A stretch of DNA of 64,000 bases from the NCBI GenBank assembly GCA_035541475.1, contig DATKND010000025.1:62001-126000 (forward strand), written 5' to 3'. The notes under the pieces were generated by a model. That model had not been told where the DNA came from. It ran no database searches and was given only the letters and a program-made list of their open reading frames with translations. How positions within the stretch are numbered: the stretch's first letter is position 1; each line of letters opens with the position of its first letter. The DNA is from DASUFZ01 sp035541475. Its GTDB lineage: Bacteria > Myxococcota_A > UBA9160 > SMWR01. Below, piece by piece: positions 20,891 to 29,287 of the stretch. The position numbers were made by a program, and so were the translations under genes.

Positions 20891-21520
20891 GTGCGCGTGC
20901 GACTCGGCTACGACGACGATCTGCGCGCGCGCATCTGCGCCAACCTCGACGTCTTCGAGCGCACGAGCCACGCCGCCCATGGTTTGCGTCCGGCCGCCGT
21001 CGCGCTCGCGCTGCTGCCCGACGAGCACGGCGCGGCGTCGTTCGTGCTGACCCGCCGCGCGCCGCGCCTGCGCGCGCACGCCGGTCAGTGGGCGTTGCCC
21101 GGCGGACGCCTCGACCCGGGCGAGACGCCGGCCGACGCGGCGCTCCGCGAGCTGTCCGAAGAGGTGGGCCTGTCACTCGGTGGCGACGCCGCGCTCGGCC
21201 TGCTCGACGACTACCCGACGCGCTCCGGCTACGTCGTCACGCCGGTCGTCGTGTGGGCCGGCGCCGACGCCTCGCTCGCGCCGGATCCGGACGAGGTGGC
21301 TGCGGCCTACCGCGTGCCCCTCTCGGAGCTCCTGCGCGAAGACGTGCCGCATCTCCGCCAGATCCCGGAGAGCGATCGACCCGTGATCTCGATCCCGCTG
21401 CTCGGCACGCACATCCACGCGCCGACCGCCGCCATCCTCTACCAGCTTCGCGAGGTGGCGCTGCGCGGCCAGCCCACGCGGGTCGCGCACTACGAGCAGC
21501 CGGTCTTTGCCTGGAGCTAG
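20891..21520 (+). CDS. NUDIX hydrolase, CoA pyrophosphatase (NudL)-like
   Basis: 209 residues. The NUDIX box GRLDPGETPADAALRELSEEVGL fits G-x5-E-x7-REUxEExGU. Just before it, LTRRAPRLRAHAGQWALPGG matches the extra signature of the coenzyme A pyrophosphatase subgroup (LR.HaGQ..FPGG), so cleavage of CoA to phosphopantetheine and 3',5'-ADP is the likely reaction. GTG at 20891 or 20897 are possible starts; neither has a strong ribosome-binding site. Divergent from the hydrolase with 57 bp between them. The pair is bracketed by inverted repeat copies A and B. Confidence 0.87.
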   Translation: MRVRLGYDDDLRARICANLDVFERTSHAAHGLRPAAVALALLPDEHGAASFVLTRRAPRLRAHAGQWALPGGRLDPGETPADAALRELSEEVGLSLGGDAALGLLDDYPTRSGYVVTPVVVWAGADASLAPDPDEVAAAYRVPLSELLREDVPHLRQIPESDRPVISIPLLGTHIHAPTAAILYQLREVALRGQPTRVAHYEQPVFAWS

Positions 21521-21531
21521 CCACCCGCGAA

Positions 21532-21569
21532 GCGGCGCGCAGCGAGCCGTAGGCGAGCGAAGTTCAGAG
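21532..21569 (+). repeat. Dispersed intergenic repeat, copy B
   Basis: Plus-strand copy, 11 bp after the NUDIX stop and ending directly against the stop codon of the minus-strand small gene, that is, between convergent genes. Similarity with copy A continues past the TTCAGAG end into TAGACC with a 2-nt gap. Confidence 0.85.
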
Positions 21570-21767
21570 CTAGACCGTCGGCTGCGGCGCGTGCCGCTCC
21601 TCGATCGAGCGCTCGACGTCCGCGAGCTGCTCGGCCCATGCGGCCGCCGTGCGGCGATCTTCGTCCCAGACGTAGAAGTGGAGCCCCGCGTGAGGGTGGC
21701 CACCGGGCTTCGTCTTCTTCGCGCCAGGTCGAACATCCGCCGGGGCGGATCGGCTTGCCTCGTGCAT
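21570..21767 (-). CDS. Small hypothetical protein, 65 residues
   Basis: Begins MHEASRSAPADVRPGAKK, with a central GLHFYVWDEDRRTAAAWAEQL segment and a polar C-terminus. The ATG at 21767 is preceded by GGAGGGAGA at ideal spacing, so it is very likely translated; the open frame extends 15 bases further to 21782. No membrane helix, no known family. The acidic, amphipathic second half suggests a small soluble helical protein. It lies 175 bp downstream of the DapF-family gene on the same strand. Confidence 0.6.
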   Translation of the reverse strand: MHEASRSAPADVRPGAKKTKPGGHPHAGLHFYVWDEDRRTAAAWAEQLADVERSIEERHAPQPTV

Positions 21768-21942
21768 CGCGTCTCCCTCCACGTCCGCTTTCCCTTACGA
21801 GTCGTCGCCCTTGCAGCAATGCGCATGCCAGGGGTTGCGGCGTGCGCTCGTGGCGTCTCGCGCGAACGTTGCGCGCTCGCGCGGCGAAATCTTCACGAGC
21901 GTCTGGAAATTCCGAGAAGGACGAGTGCTCTTTACAAGACCG

Positions 21943-22818
21943 TCAGCGAGCGGCGGACAATTGCCGTACGAACGCACGTGCGAGCCGGCCCTCCGCGATC
22001 GCATCGACGGGGCCCTCGAGCGTGACGTCGTAGTCATCGCTCAGCTCGACGACGAGCGAGCCGCCGGGCATTCGCGCCCGCACGGGGCTTCGCAGCAGGC
22101 CGAGCCTCACGCCGGCAGCGACCACCGCGCAGGCGGACGAGCCCGACGCCTGCGTCTCGCCCGCGCCGCGCTCCCAGACGAGGAGCTCGACATGATGCGG
22201 CCCGAGAGCGCGCGCGAGCTGCACGTTCGTGCGCCTCGGGAACTTCGCGTGCGACTCGAGGCGCGGTCCGATCTCGCGCAGCTCGCGAAGAGTCCAGGGT
22301 CGCCCGGCGCGGAAGAGCACGCAGTGCGGATTTCCGACCGAGACGCCCGTGAAGCGGAGGCGCCGCGTACCGACTCGGATCGGGCGGTCGACGAGCTCGC
22401 CTCCTCGCAAGGTGAAGTGCAGCGCGGAGGCGCGGAAGCTCGCGCGCCCCATCTCGACTCGCGCGCGCGACGCCTCGCCCCGGCGGTCTCGCGTCAGCGC
22501 GACCTCGACGACACCCCCGCGCGTCTCGACCCGGAAGCGCAGCCGGCGCGTGTGGCCGGTGTCGTGGAGGAAGCGCGCGAAGATGCGGAGGCCGTTGCCT
22601 GACTTCTCCGCCTCGCTGCCGTCCGGGTTGTAGATGCGGACGCCGAAGTCCGCGCGCCGCGAACCCAAGAGCGCCAGCACGCCGTCGGCGCCGACTCCAC
22701 GGTGGCGGTCGCAGAGCGCGCGCACCGCGCGCCGCGACAGCCGGAAGTCGAGCTCGCGCGGGTCGACCACGACGTAGTCGTTGCCGAGCCCGTGTCCCTT
22801 CCAGAAGCCGTTGCGCAC
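21943..22818 (-). CDS. DapF-family epimerase homologue lacking both catalytic cysteines
   Basis: 291 residues with the two-lobed diaminopimelate epimerase fold: FWKGHGLGNDYVVVDP at the start, GVGADGVLAL, YNPDGSEAEKSGNGLR, GNPHCVLF and GAGETQASGSSACAVVAAG. In true DapF the two acid-base residues are cysteines in SGNGLRC and ACGTG. Here they are Ile79 and Ser225. The scaffold is otherwise well kept, so this is a divergent subfamily rather than decay. It cannot be assumed to make meso-diaminopimelate. The GTG start at 22818 fits the family N-terminus. Divergent from the Fpg-like gene, 66 bp apart. Confidence 0.87.
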   Translation of the reverse strand: MRNGFWKGHGLGNDYVVVDPRELDFRLSRRAVRALCDRHRGVGADGVLALLGSRRADFGVRIYNPDGSEAEKSGNGLRIFARFLHDTGHTRRLRFRVETRGGVVEVALTRDRRGEASRARVEMGRASFRASALHFTLRGGELVDRPIRVGTRRLRFTGVSVGNPHCVLFRAGRPWTLRELREIGPRLESHAKFPRRTNVQLARALGPHHVELLVWERGAGETQASGSSACAVVAAGVRLGLLRSPVRARMPGGSLVVELSDDYDVTLEGPVDAIAEGRLARAFVRQLSAAR

Positions 22819-22884
22819 GCGGGCCGCAGCATACGGGGGCCACGCGCGGAGGCACAGCGCGCCGTGATGGACGATGCTCGGAAC

Positions 22885-23787
22885 GTGCCCGAGCTGCCGG
22901 ACGTCACCGTCTACGTGGAGCGCCTGTCCGCGCTCTGCACCGGGCGACGGCTGCTGCGCGCGCGGATCGGAGGTCCGGTGCTGCTGCGCACCGTCGACCC
23001 GCCGCTCCAGGCCGCCGAAGGACGCGCGATCCGCGGCGTGCGACGCCTCGGCAAGCGCATCGTCTTCGCGTTCGACGACGAGCTCTTCCTGGTCTTCCAC
23101 CTGATGATCGCCGGGCGCTTCCGCTGGCGGGCCCGCGGCGCGCCGATCCCGCGCAAGGTGGGCCACGCGGCCTTCGACTTCGAGAGCGGCACCTTGCTGC
23201 TGACCGAGGCCAGCTCGAAGAAGCGCGCGACGCTTCACGTCGTGCGCGGAGAGGACGCGCTCGCGGCGCACGATCCGGGCGGCCTCGAGATCTTCGACGC
23301 CGACCTCGCCGCCTTCTCCGCGCGGCTTCGCCTCGAGAACCGCACCTTGAAGCGCGCGCTGACCGATCCGCGCATCCTGTCGGGCATCGGCAACGCGTAC
23401 TCGGACGAGATCCTGCACGCGGCGAAGCTCTCGCCCGTGAAGCTGACGCACCGGCTCGATGAAGCGGAGATCGCGCGCCTCTTCGCCGCGTCGCGCGAGA
23501 CGCTCGCGCGCTTCACCGATCGGGTCCGACGGGAGGTCGCCGAAGGCTTCCCCGAGAAGGTGACGGCCTTTCGCCCCGACATGGCCGCGCACGGCCGCTA
23601 CCGCGAGCCGTGTCCGGTGTGCGGATCTCCGATCCAGCGCATCGTCCACGCGGAGAACGAGAGCAACTACTGTCCGACGTGTCAGACCGGCGGGCGCCTG
23701 CTCGCGGACCGCGCGCTCTCGCAGCTTCTCAAGAAGGACTGGCCGCGCACTTTGGAAGAGCTCGAGGCGCGCATGCGCGACGCCTGA
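22885..23787 (+). CDS. Fpg/Nei-family DNA glycosylase (MutM-like)
   Basis: 300 residues. Removes oxidised bases from DNA and cleaves the abasic strand. The GTG start at 22885 gives (M)PELPDVTVYVERL, with the obligatory Pro2 nucleophile and Glu3. The H2TH region carries GIGNAYSDEIL. The C-terminal zinc finger has C-x2-C-x16-C-x2-C (CPVC ... CPTC). Some core segments differ from E. coli MutM (LMIAGRFRW where HLGMTGR is usual), so substrate preference could differ. Upstream in-frame codons would spoil the processed N-terminus. Confidence 0.93.
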   Translation: MPELPDVTVYVERLSALCTGRRLLRARIGGPVLLRTVDPPLQAAEGRAIRGVRRLGKRIVFAFDDELFLVFHLMIAGRFRWRARGAPIPRKVGHAAFDFESGTLLLTEASSKKRATLHVVRGEDALAAHDPGGLEIFDADLAAFSARLRLENRTLKRALTDPRILSGIGNAYSDEILHAAKLSPVKLTHRLDEAEIARLFAASRETLARFTDRVRREVAEGFPEKVTAFRPDMAAHGRYREPCPVCGSPIQRIVHAENESNYCPTCQTGGRLLADRALSQLLKKDWPRTLEELEARMRDA

Positions 23788-23846
23788 GGACCGGCACCGC
23801 GCCGGCAAGTGGCCGCCGCTTCGCGCGCACGCCACACTGCGCATCG

Positions 23847-24683
23847 ATGCGGATCCGGATGGTGGCGCTGGACCTCGATGGCACCCTGCTCGATCCGCAC
23901 GGACTCCTGGCCGACGACGTGCGCGACGCGGTGTCGGCGCTCTCGCGCGCGGGTCTGCGCGTGGTCGTCTGCACCGGACGCCGCTTCCGCACCGCGCTCC
24001 CCGTGGTGGAGCGCCTCGGGCTTCGCGGCGCCATCGTGGTCCACAACGGCGCGCTGGTGAAGGACATCGCGAGCGGCAAGACGCTCCAGCACGCCTATCT
24101 CCCCGCTCCGCTCTACCCGGACGTGCTCGCGCTCGTGCGCGCGCAGGGACCGCCGCTCGTGTACGTCGACAGCTACCACGAGGGCACGGACATCCTGACC
24201 GAGGCGATCGCGCGCGCGCACCCGTACCAGCGCGAGTACCTCGACGACCACGAGGAGCACGTGCGCGAGGTCGAGGATCTCGCCGCCGCGCGCCCCTCCG
24301 AGGTGATCATGCTGAGCACGATGGGCGACGAGGCGTCGCTCGGCGCGCTCTGCGAGCGCTCGGGGCGCGAGCTCGGCGCCTGCGTGCGCACACATCGCCT
24401 GATCAACAAGAACTACCGCGGCCAGATCCTCGAGTTCCTGTCGCCGGAGTCCGGCAAGTGGAGCGCGCTCGCGCGGCTCGCCGCGTCGGCCGGCATCGAG
24501 CCCGCGGAGATCGCGGCGGTCGGCGACGATACGAACGACGTCGAGATGCTCGCGCGCGCGGGGCTCGGCATCGCGATGGGCAACGCGGTGCCCGAGGCGC
24601 GCGCGGCCGCACGGTGCGTGGTCGCGAGCAACGCGGAGTCCGGCGTGGTCGCGGCGATCGAGCGGGTGTTGGCGGAGATCTGA
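23847..24683 (+). CDS. HAD-superfamily phosphatase, Cof-type (IIB)
   Basis: 278 residues. Motif I DLDGTLLD near residue 9, motif II CTGRR, motif III lysine in ESGKWSAL and motif IV GDDTNDVEML, followed by GIAMGNAVPEA. The cap of about 110 residues between motifs II and III is the IIB type. Such enzymes hydrolyse sugar phosphates or related metabolites; the substrate is not clear. It follows the Fpg gene by 59 bp and may be co-transcribed with it. Confidence 0.9.
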   Translation: MRIRMVALDLDGTLLDPHGLLADDVRDAVSALSRAGLRVVVCTGRRFRTALPVVERLGLRGAIVVHNGALVKDIASGKTLQHAYLPAPLYPDVLALVRAQGPPLVYVDSYHEGTDILTEAIARAHPYQREYLDDHEEHVREVEDLAAARPSEVIMLSTMGDEASLGALCERSGRELGACVRTHRLINKNYRGQILEFLSPESGKWSALARLAASAGIEPAEIAAVGDDTNDVEMLARAGLGIAMGNAVPEARAAARCVVASNAESGVVAAIERVLAEI

Positions 24684-24700
24684 TCGACGGGACCGGGCAA

Positions 24701-24721
24701 GGCCGGCGCATAGCGCCGGCC
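24701..24721. terminator. Strong GC hairpin between convergent genes
   Basis: GGCCGGCGC-ATA-GCGCCGGCC is a perfect 9-bp stem with a 3-nt loop, 17 bp after the HAD stop. There is no T-run, so it may act as a Rho-type pause or mRNA-stabilising stem rather than a classical intrinsic terminator. It abuts repeat copy C. Confidence 0.5.
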
Positions 24722-24754
24722 GCGCAGCGAGGCGCAGCCAAGCGAAGTTCAGAG
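24718..24754 (+). repeat. Dispersed intergenic repeat, copy C
   Basis: Diverged copy (GGCCGCGCAGCGAGGCGCAG, then CCAAGCGAAGTTCAGAG) between the convergent HAD and SDR genes. It partly overlaps the right arm of the adjoining hairpin. Bases 24684-24797 hold no gene. Confidence 0.8.
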
Positions 24755-24797
24755 GGCAGGGCCCGGGACGCCAGGGCTCGGTGCGCGCGGGCGCTCG

Positions 24798-25589
24798 CTA
24801 CACGATCCCCATCTTCTCCACGAGCCCGACGTGGTGGCCCGCGGTGAAGCCGCCGTCGACCGGCAGCGCGACACCCGAGACGAAGGACGCGTCGTCCGAG
24901 GCGAGGAAGAGCGCGGCGGCGGCCACCTCCTCGGGGCGGCCGAAGCGGCCGAGCTCGTGCTGCTCGCGGATGCGCTCGCGGCAGTCGGCCGGGAAGAAGT
25001 CGGCGCCGATCACGGAGCGGAAGAGCGGCGTATCGATGAAACCCGGGCAGATGCAGTTGGCGCGGATGCCGAGGCGCCCGTAGTCCATCGCGAGGTTCTT
25101 GGTCAGCAGGATCACGCCGCCCTTCGAGGCGTTGTAGGTGCTGCCGCCCTCCGCGCCCTCGAGCCCCTCGACGCTCGCGACCGTCACGATGCTGCCGCCG
25201 CGCCGCTCGATCATCTGCGGCAGCACCGCCTTGGCGGAGAGGAACGTCCCCTTCAGGTTCACATCCTGGACGCGCTGCCATTCCTCCAGCGGCAGCAGGT
25301 GGACCGGGCCGCCCGACGCGATGCCCGCCGCGGTCACGAGCACGTCGATCGGGCCGCAGCGCGCGCGCGCCTCGGCCGCGGCGTCGCCTTGCGCCGCCTC
25401 GTCGCGGACGTCGGCGACGCAGAAGAGCGACGCGCGCGCGGCCGCCTCCACCTCCTTCCATTCGAGCGGCTCGCGCAGGTCGAGTCCGACCACCGCCGCG
25501 CCCTCGCGCGCGAAGCGCAGCGCGCAGGCGAGCCCTATGCCCGACGCGGCTCCCGTGACGAACGCGACGCGGCCGGCGAGACGACTCAT
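24798..25589 (-). CDS. Short-chain dehydrogenase/reductase
   Basis: 263 residues of classical SDR type. Nucleotide-binding TGAASGIG at 12-19, catalytic Ser139 and Tyr152-x3-Lys156 (YNASK), and the C-terminal FVSGVALPVDGGFTAGH typical of the group. An Asp in VGLDLRE after the second strand suggests NAD(H) preference. It starts 6 bp after the peroxiredoxin stop, so the two are one transcript. The substrate is unknown. Confidence 0.9.
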   Translation of the reverse strand: MSRLAGRVAFVTGAASGIGLACALRFAREGAAVVGLDLREPLEWKEVEAAARASLFCVADVRDEAAQGDAAAEARARCGPIDVLVTAAGIASGGPVHLLPLEEWQRVQDVNLKGTFLSAKAVLPQMIERRGGSIVTVASVEGLEGAEGGSTYNASKGGVILLTKNLAMDYGRLGIRANCICPGFIDTPLFRSVIGADFFPADCRERIREQHELGRFGRPEEVAAAALFLASDDASFVSGVALPVDGGFTAGHHVGLVEKMGIV

Positions 25590-25595
25590 CGCGGT

Positions 25596-26078
25596 TCAGA
25601 GCTTCGCGAGGATCGCGTCCGCGCTGCTGACCTCGAACTTCATCGGCTGCTCGACGGCGACCTGCTTCACGACGCCGTCCTGCGCCACGAGCGCGTAGCG
25701 CTGCGAGCGCAGCCCGAAGCCGATGCCCGAGCCGTCGAAGTCGAGGCCGACCGCCTTCGCGAACTCCCCGTTGCCGTCGGCGAGCATCAGAACCTTGCCG
25801 TCCGCGCCCTTGTCCTTGCCCCACGCGCCCATCACGAAGGCGTCGTTGACGGAGATGCAGGCGATGGTGTCGACGCCCTTCGCGCGGATCTGGGACGCCT
25901 TCTCGACGAAGCCCGGCAGGTGCTGCATCGAGCAGGTCGGCGTGAAGGCGCCCGGCACCGCGAAGAGCACCACCTTCTTGCCGCGGAAGATCTCGTCGGT
26001 GGTGATGTCGGACATCTTGCCGTCCTTCATCGTCTTGAGCTTCACGCTGGGAATCTTGTCGCCGACCTTGATCGCCAT
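25596..26078 (-). CDS. Peroxiredoxin, Prx5-like
   Basis: 160 residues. Reduces hydrogen and organic peroxides through Cys49 in PGAFTPTCSMQHLPGF, the Prx5-type active-site motif. The downstream ISVNDAFVMGAWGK segment is also characteristic. The ATG at 26078 is preceded by AGGAGG; the frame opens earlier (26138) but without that signal. First gene of a two-gene unit with the SDR. Confidence 0.93.
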   Translation of the reverse strand: MAIKVGDKIPSVKLKTMKDGKMSDITTDEIFRGKKVVLFAVPGAFTPTCSMQHLPGFVEKASQIRAKGVDTIACISVNDAFVMGAWGKDKGADGKVLMLADGNGEFAKAVGLDFDGSGIGFGLRSQRYALVAQDGVVKQVAVEQPMKFEVSSADAILAKL

Positions 26079-26130
26079 GGGGGGCCCTCCTGTCTCGGGT
26101 TGGAAAGAGGGCGCGTAGTGTAACCTGCAA

Positions 26131-26178
26131 GCGGCCAAAGGCCGCGCGCAGCGAGCCGAAGGCGAGCGAAGATCAGAG
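26131..26178 (+). repeat. Dispersed intergenic repeat, copy D, with partial duplicate
   Basis: Copy D carries a GCGGCC-AAA-GGCCGC hairpin at 26131-26145, then GCGCAGCGAGCCGAAGGCGA and GCGAAGATCAGAG. A partial second copy at 26183-26213 repeats the hairpin (CGGCC-AGA-GGCCG) and GCGGCGAGCG. Unlike the other copies it lies between divergent genes, in the upstream regions of both the peroxiredoxin and the WS/DGAT. Confidence 0.85.
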
Positions 26179-26221
26179 CATTGCGAACGGCCAGAGGCCG
26201 CGCGCGGCGAGCGATCCCCCC

Positions 26222-27694
26222 ATGGCCCACTACAGCTACGACCGGCTCACGGCGCTCGACACCTCCTTCCTCGTGCTCGAGAGGCCGAACAGCTACATGC
26301 ACGTCGCGTCGACGCAGATCTTCGAGGCGGGCCCGCTGCGCACCGAGGACGGCGGGATCGACTTCGAGGCGATCCGCAAGGCGCACGCCGCCGTGCTCCA
26401 CCGGATCCCTCGCTACCGCCAGGTGCTGCGCTTCGTGCCCTTCGAGAGCCATCCGGTCTGGGTCGACGACCACCACTTCGACCTCGACTACCACCTGCGA
26501 CACACGAGCCTGCCGCGGCCGGGCACCGACGCGCAGCTCAAGCGCCTCTCCGCGCGCATCATGCAGCAGCACCTCGACCGCGATCGCCCGCTGTGGGAGA
26601 CCTGGGTCGTCGAGGGTCTCGAGGGCGACCGCTTCGCCTTGATCACGAAGGTCCATCACTGCATGATCGACGGCGTCTCCGGCGTCGATCTGCTCCAGAT
26701 CCTGCTCTCGACCGATCCGCAGGCGAAGCTCGAGCCGCCGCCGACCTGGATCCCGCGCCCGGTGCCGTCGGGGCTCCAGCTGCTGCGCGACGAGATATCG
26801 CGCCGACTGCGTCTGCCCTTCGAAGCGGCGCGCGACTTCCGCGCCTTCCTGCGCGACGCCGACGACGTGCGGCGCGAGCTCCGCGTGCGTGCGCGCGCGG
26901 TGCGCGAGACGCTCGGCGAGACGCTGCGGCGCGCCTCGGAGACGCCGATCAACGAGCGCATCGGCCCGCACCGGCGCTTCGACTGGTTCGCGATCGAGAT
27001 CGCCGAGGTGGCCCGCATCCGCGCGGCGCTCGGCGGGAGCCTCAACGACGTCGTGCTGACGATCGCGACCGGCGCCTTCCGGCGCTTCTTCCACGAGCGC
27101 GGCGTCGACGTCTCGCGGCTCGACTTCCGCGTGCTCGCCCCCGTCAGCGTGCGGAGCGAGAGCCAGCGCGGCGCGCTCGGCAACCGCGTGTCGGCGTGGG
27201 TGATCCCGCTGCCGCTCGAGGTGCGCGACCCGCGCGCGCAGCTCGCCGCGATCAGCAGCCGCACCGCGACCTTGAAGGAATCGAAGCGCGCCGTCGGCGC
27301 GGAGGTGCTGACGCGCGTCGCGGAGTGGACGCCCACCACCCTGCTCTCGCTCGGCGCGCGCAACTCGAGCCGACTGCTGCCCTTCAACAGCGTGATCACC
27401 AATGTGCCGGGCCCGCGCATGCCGATGTACCTGCTCGGCGCGCGCCTGCGCGAGGCCTATCCGCACGTGCCGCTCGTCGATCAGATGGGCCTCGCCATCG
27501 CCCTGCTCTCGTGCGAGGGACGCCTGCACTGGGGCATCAGCGCCGACTACGACCTCGTGCCCGACCTGCCCGAGTTCGTCGCGGCGCTCCAGGACTCCTT
27601 CACCGAGCTCTCCGCGTTCGCCGCGGAGAACGCGGAGGCGCGGCGCGCGCGTCTCGAGACCCGGGCCGCCGCGCAGGGCGGCGCCGCCGACTGA
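26222..27694 (+). CDS. Wax ester synthase/diacylglycerol O-acyltransferase (WS/DGAT), second paralogue
   Basis: 490 residues, the standard family length. Catalytic HHCMIDG at 145-151, N-terminal LTALDTSFLVLE typical of WS/DGAT, PLWETWVVEGL and the C-terminal ITNVPGPRMPMYLLGARL. It differs clearly from the paralogue at 10560-12107 outside the motifs. It is followed 10 bp later by a CoA-transferase gene, so it may draw on the same acyl-CoA pool. Confidence 0.93.
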   Translation: MAHYSYDRLTALDTSFLVLERPNSYMHVASTQIFEAGPLRTEDGGIDFEAIRKAHAAVLHRIPRYRQVLRFVPFESHPVWVDDHHFDLDYHLRHTSLPRPGTDAQLKRLSARIMQQHLDRDRPLWETWVVEGLEGDRFALITKVHHCMIDGVSGVDLLQILLSTDPQAKLEPPPTWIPRPVPSGLQLLRDEISRRLRLPFEAARDFRAFLRDADDVRRELRVRARAVRETLGETLRRASETPINERIGPHRRFDWFAIEIAEVARIRAALGGSLNDVVLTIATGAFRRFFHERGVDVSRLDFRVLAPVSVRSESQRGALGNRVSAWVIPLPLEVRDPRAQLAAISSRTATLKESKRAVGAEVLTRVAEWTPTTLLSLGARNSSRLLPFNSVITNVPGPRMPMYLLGARLREAYPHVPLVDQMGLAIALLSCEGRLHWGISADYDLVPDLPEFVAALQDSFTELSAFAAENAEARRARLETRAAAQGGAAD

Positions 27695-27704
27695 CCGGCA
27701 CCCG

Positions 27705-28991
27705 ATGCGCGCGGGGGAGGTGCGTCACCCGGAGCGCGCGCGCTTCGGCAAGCCGCTCGACGGCGTGCGCGTGCTCGCGCTCGAGCAGATGCAGGCGCTG
27801 CCGTTCGCGACGCAGCTCTTCGCGCATCTCGGCGCGGACGTGGTCAAGGTCGAGCACCCGCGCGACGGCGAATCCGGCCGCGCCTCGCGGCCGCAGATCC
27901 GCGACGCGGACGGCCGCGCCGTCGGCGCCACCTATCTCCGCAACAACCTCTCGAAGCGGAGCCTCGCGCTCGACTGGAAGCACCCGGCCGGACGCGACCT
28001 GCTGCTCCGCCTGGTGCCGCACTTCGACGTCGTGGCCGAGAACTTCCGGCCGGGAGCGCTCGCGCGCGCGGGACTCGATTACGCGTCGCTCTCGCCGCGC
28101 TGGCCGCGCCTCGTCTACGTCTCGATCTCCGGCTTCGGACACCTGGCGGAGACGCCCTACGCGACACGCCCGGCCTACGCGCCCGTCGCGGAGGCGATGG
28201 CCGGGCTCTACGAGCCGCTGCGCAAGCCGGGCGAGCCGCCGCCCGTAGTCGTGGCCGGCGCGCTCGGCGACAACGCGAGCGCGCTCTACGCGGTGATCGG
28301 CACCCTGGCGGCGCTGCGCCAGCGCGATCGCACCGGCATCGGCCAGCACGTCGACGTCGCGATGTTCGACTCGATGATCGCAATGACGGACCTCGTCCCC
28401 TTCATGTGGTCGCTCGGCGAGCCGCCGAGCGCGGCCACCGCGGGCCGCACCGGTCTCGTCGCCGCGTTCGCGGCGCGCGACGGACACTTCGTGGTGGCGG
28501 TCTTCCGCGACCACCAGTTCGCACGGCTGGCGGCGCTCGTCGGCCATCCCGAGTGGGTCGGCGATCCGCGCTTCGCGACGCGCGAGGGCTGGGCGCTGCA
28601 CCGCGACGACGTGGTGCGCCCGGCGCTCGAGCGCTGGGCGCGGGAGCGGACCAAGCAGGAGGCGGCGGCGGCGCTCTGCGCGGAGGGCGTTCCGGCCGGC
28701 CCCTCCAACGAGGCGGCGGACCTGATCGACGATCCGCACGTGCAGAACCGAGACATGCTGATCGAGGTGCCGCGTCCCGACGGCGCGCGGCCGATGCTCG
28801 TGGCGGGCAATCCCGTGAAACTTTCGCGGGTCAGCGAGGGCCCCGTGTCGGCGTCGCCGCGCCTCGGCGAGCACACCGCCGCGGTGCTGCGCGAAGCGCT
28901 CGGCCTCGGCGACGCGGAGCTCGCGAGCCTGCGCGCGCAAGGAGCGATCGGGCCGGCGCCGTCGGACGACCGGGCCCCGGAGGAGAGGTGA
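27705..28991 (+). CDS. CaiB/BaiF-type (family III) CoA transferase
   Basis: 428 residues. Transfers CoA between carboxylic acids by way of an enzyme-bound anhydride. Family segments: LEQMQALPFATQLFAHLGADVVKVE, NKRSLALD-type stretch (NNLSKRSLALDWKH), ENFRPGALARAGLDY, and the likely catalytic Asp189 in GALGDNASALYA, then GIGQHVDVAMFDSM. The acid substrate is not identifiable. Its TGA shares a base with the PhhB ATG (TGATG). Confidence 0.9.
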   Translation: MRAGEVRHPERARFGKPLDGVRVLALEQMQALPFATQLFAHLGADVVKVEHPRDGESGRASRPQIRDADGRAVGATYLRNNLSKRSLALDWKHPAGRDLLLRLVPHFDVVAENFRPGALARAGLDYASLSPRWPRLVYVSISGFGHLAETPYATRPAYAPVAEAMAGLYEPLRKPGEPPPVVVAGALGDNASALYAVIGTLAALRQRDRTGIGQHVDVAMFDSMIAMTDLVPFMWSLGEPPSAATAGRTGLVAAFAARDGHFVVAVFRDHQFARLAALVGHPEWVGDPRFATREGWALHRDDVVRPALERWARERTKQEAAAALCAEGVPAGPSNEAADLIDDPHVQNRDMLIEVPRPDGARPMLVAGNPVKLSRVSEGPVSASPRLGEHTAAVLREALGLGDAELASLRAQGAIGPAPSDDRAPEER

Positions 28992-29287
28992 TGGCGCGAC
29001 CGCAGAAGCTCGAAGACACCGCCATCCGCGAGGCGCTCACGGGGCTGCCCGGTTGGAGCCTCGCCGGCGGCAAGCTCCACCGCGAGCTCCGCTTCCGCGA
29101 CTTCGTGGAGGCGTTCGGCTTCCTGTCGAGCGTCGCGCTGGTGGCCGAGCGGATGGACCACCATCCCGAGTGGAGCAACGTCTACGCGCGCGTCGCGATC
29201 GATCTCGTCACGCACGACGCGGGCGGCGTCACGCAGCTCGATCTCGAGCTCGCGCGCCGGATCAACGAGCTGGCACGCGAGCGCTGA
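28991..29287 (+). CDS. phhB: Pterin-4a-carbinolamine dehydratase
   Basis: 98 residues, the normal length. Dehydrates 4a-hydroxytetrahydrobiopterin formed by aromatic amino acid hydroxylases. The signature MDHHPEWSNVY followed by VAIDLVTHDAGGVTQLD is clear. No phenylalanine hydroxylase gene lies nearby. Its start overlaps the CoA-transferase stop; its last 26 bases overlap the 3' end of the convergent histidine kinase gene. Confidence 0.93.
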   Translation: MARPQKLEDTAIREALTGLPGWSLAGGKLHRELRFRDFVEAFGFLSSVALVAERMDHHPEWSNVYARVAIDLVTHDAGGVTQLDLELARRINELARER

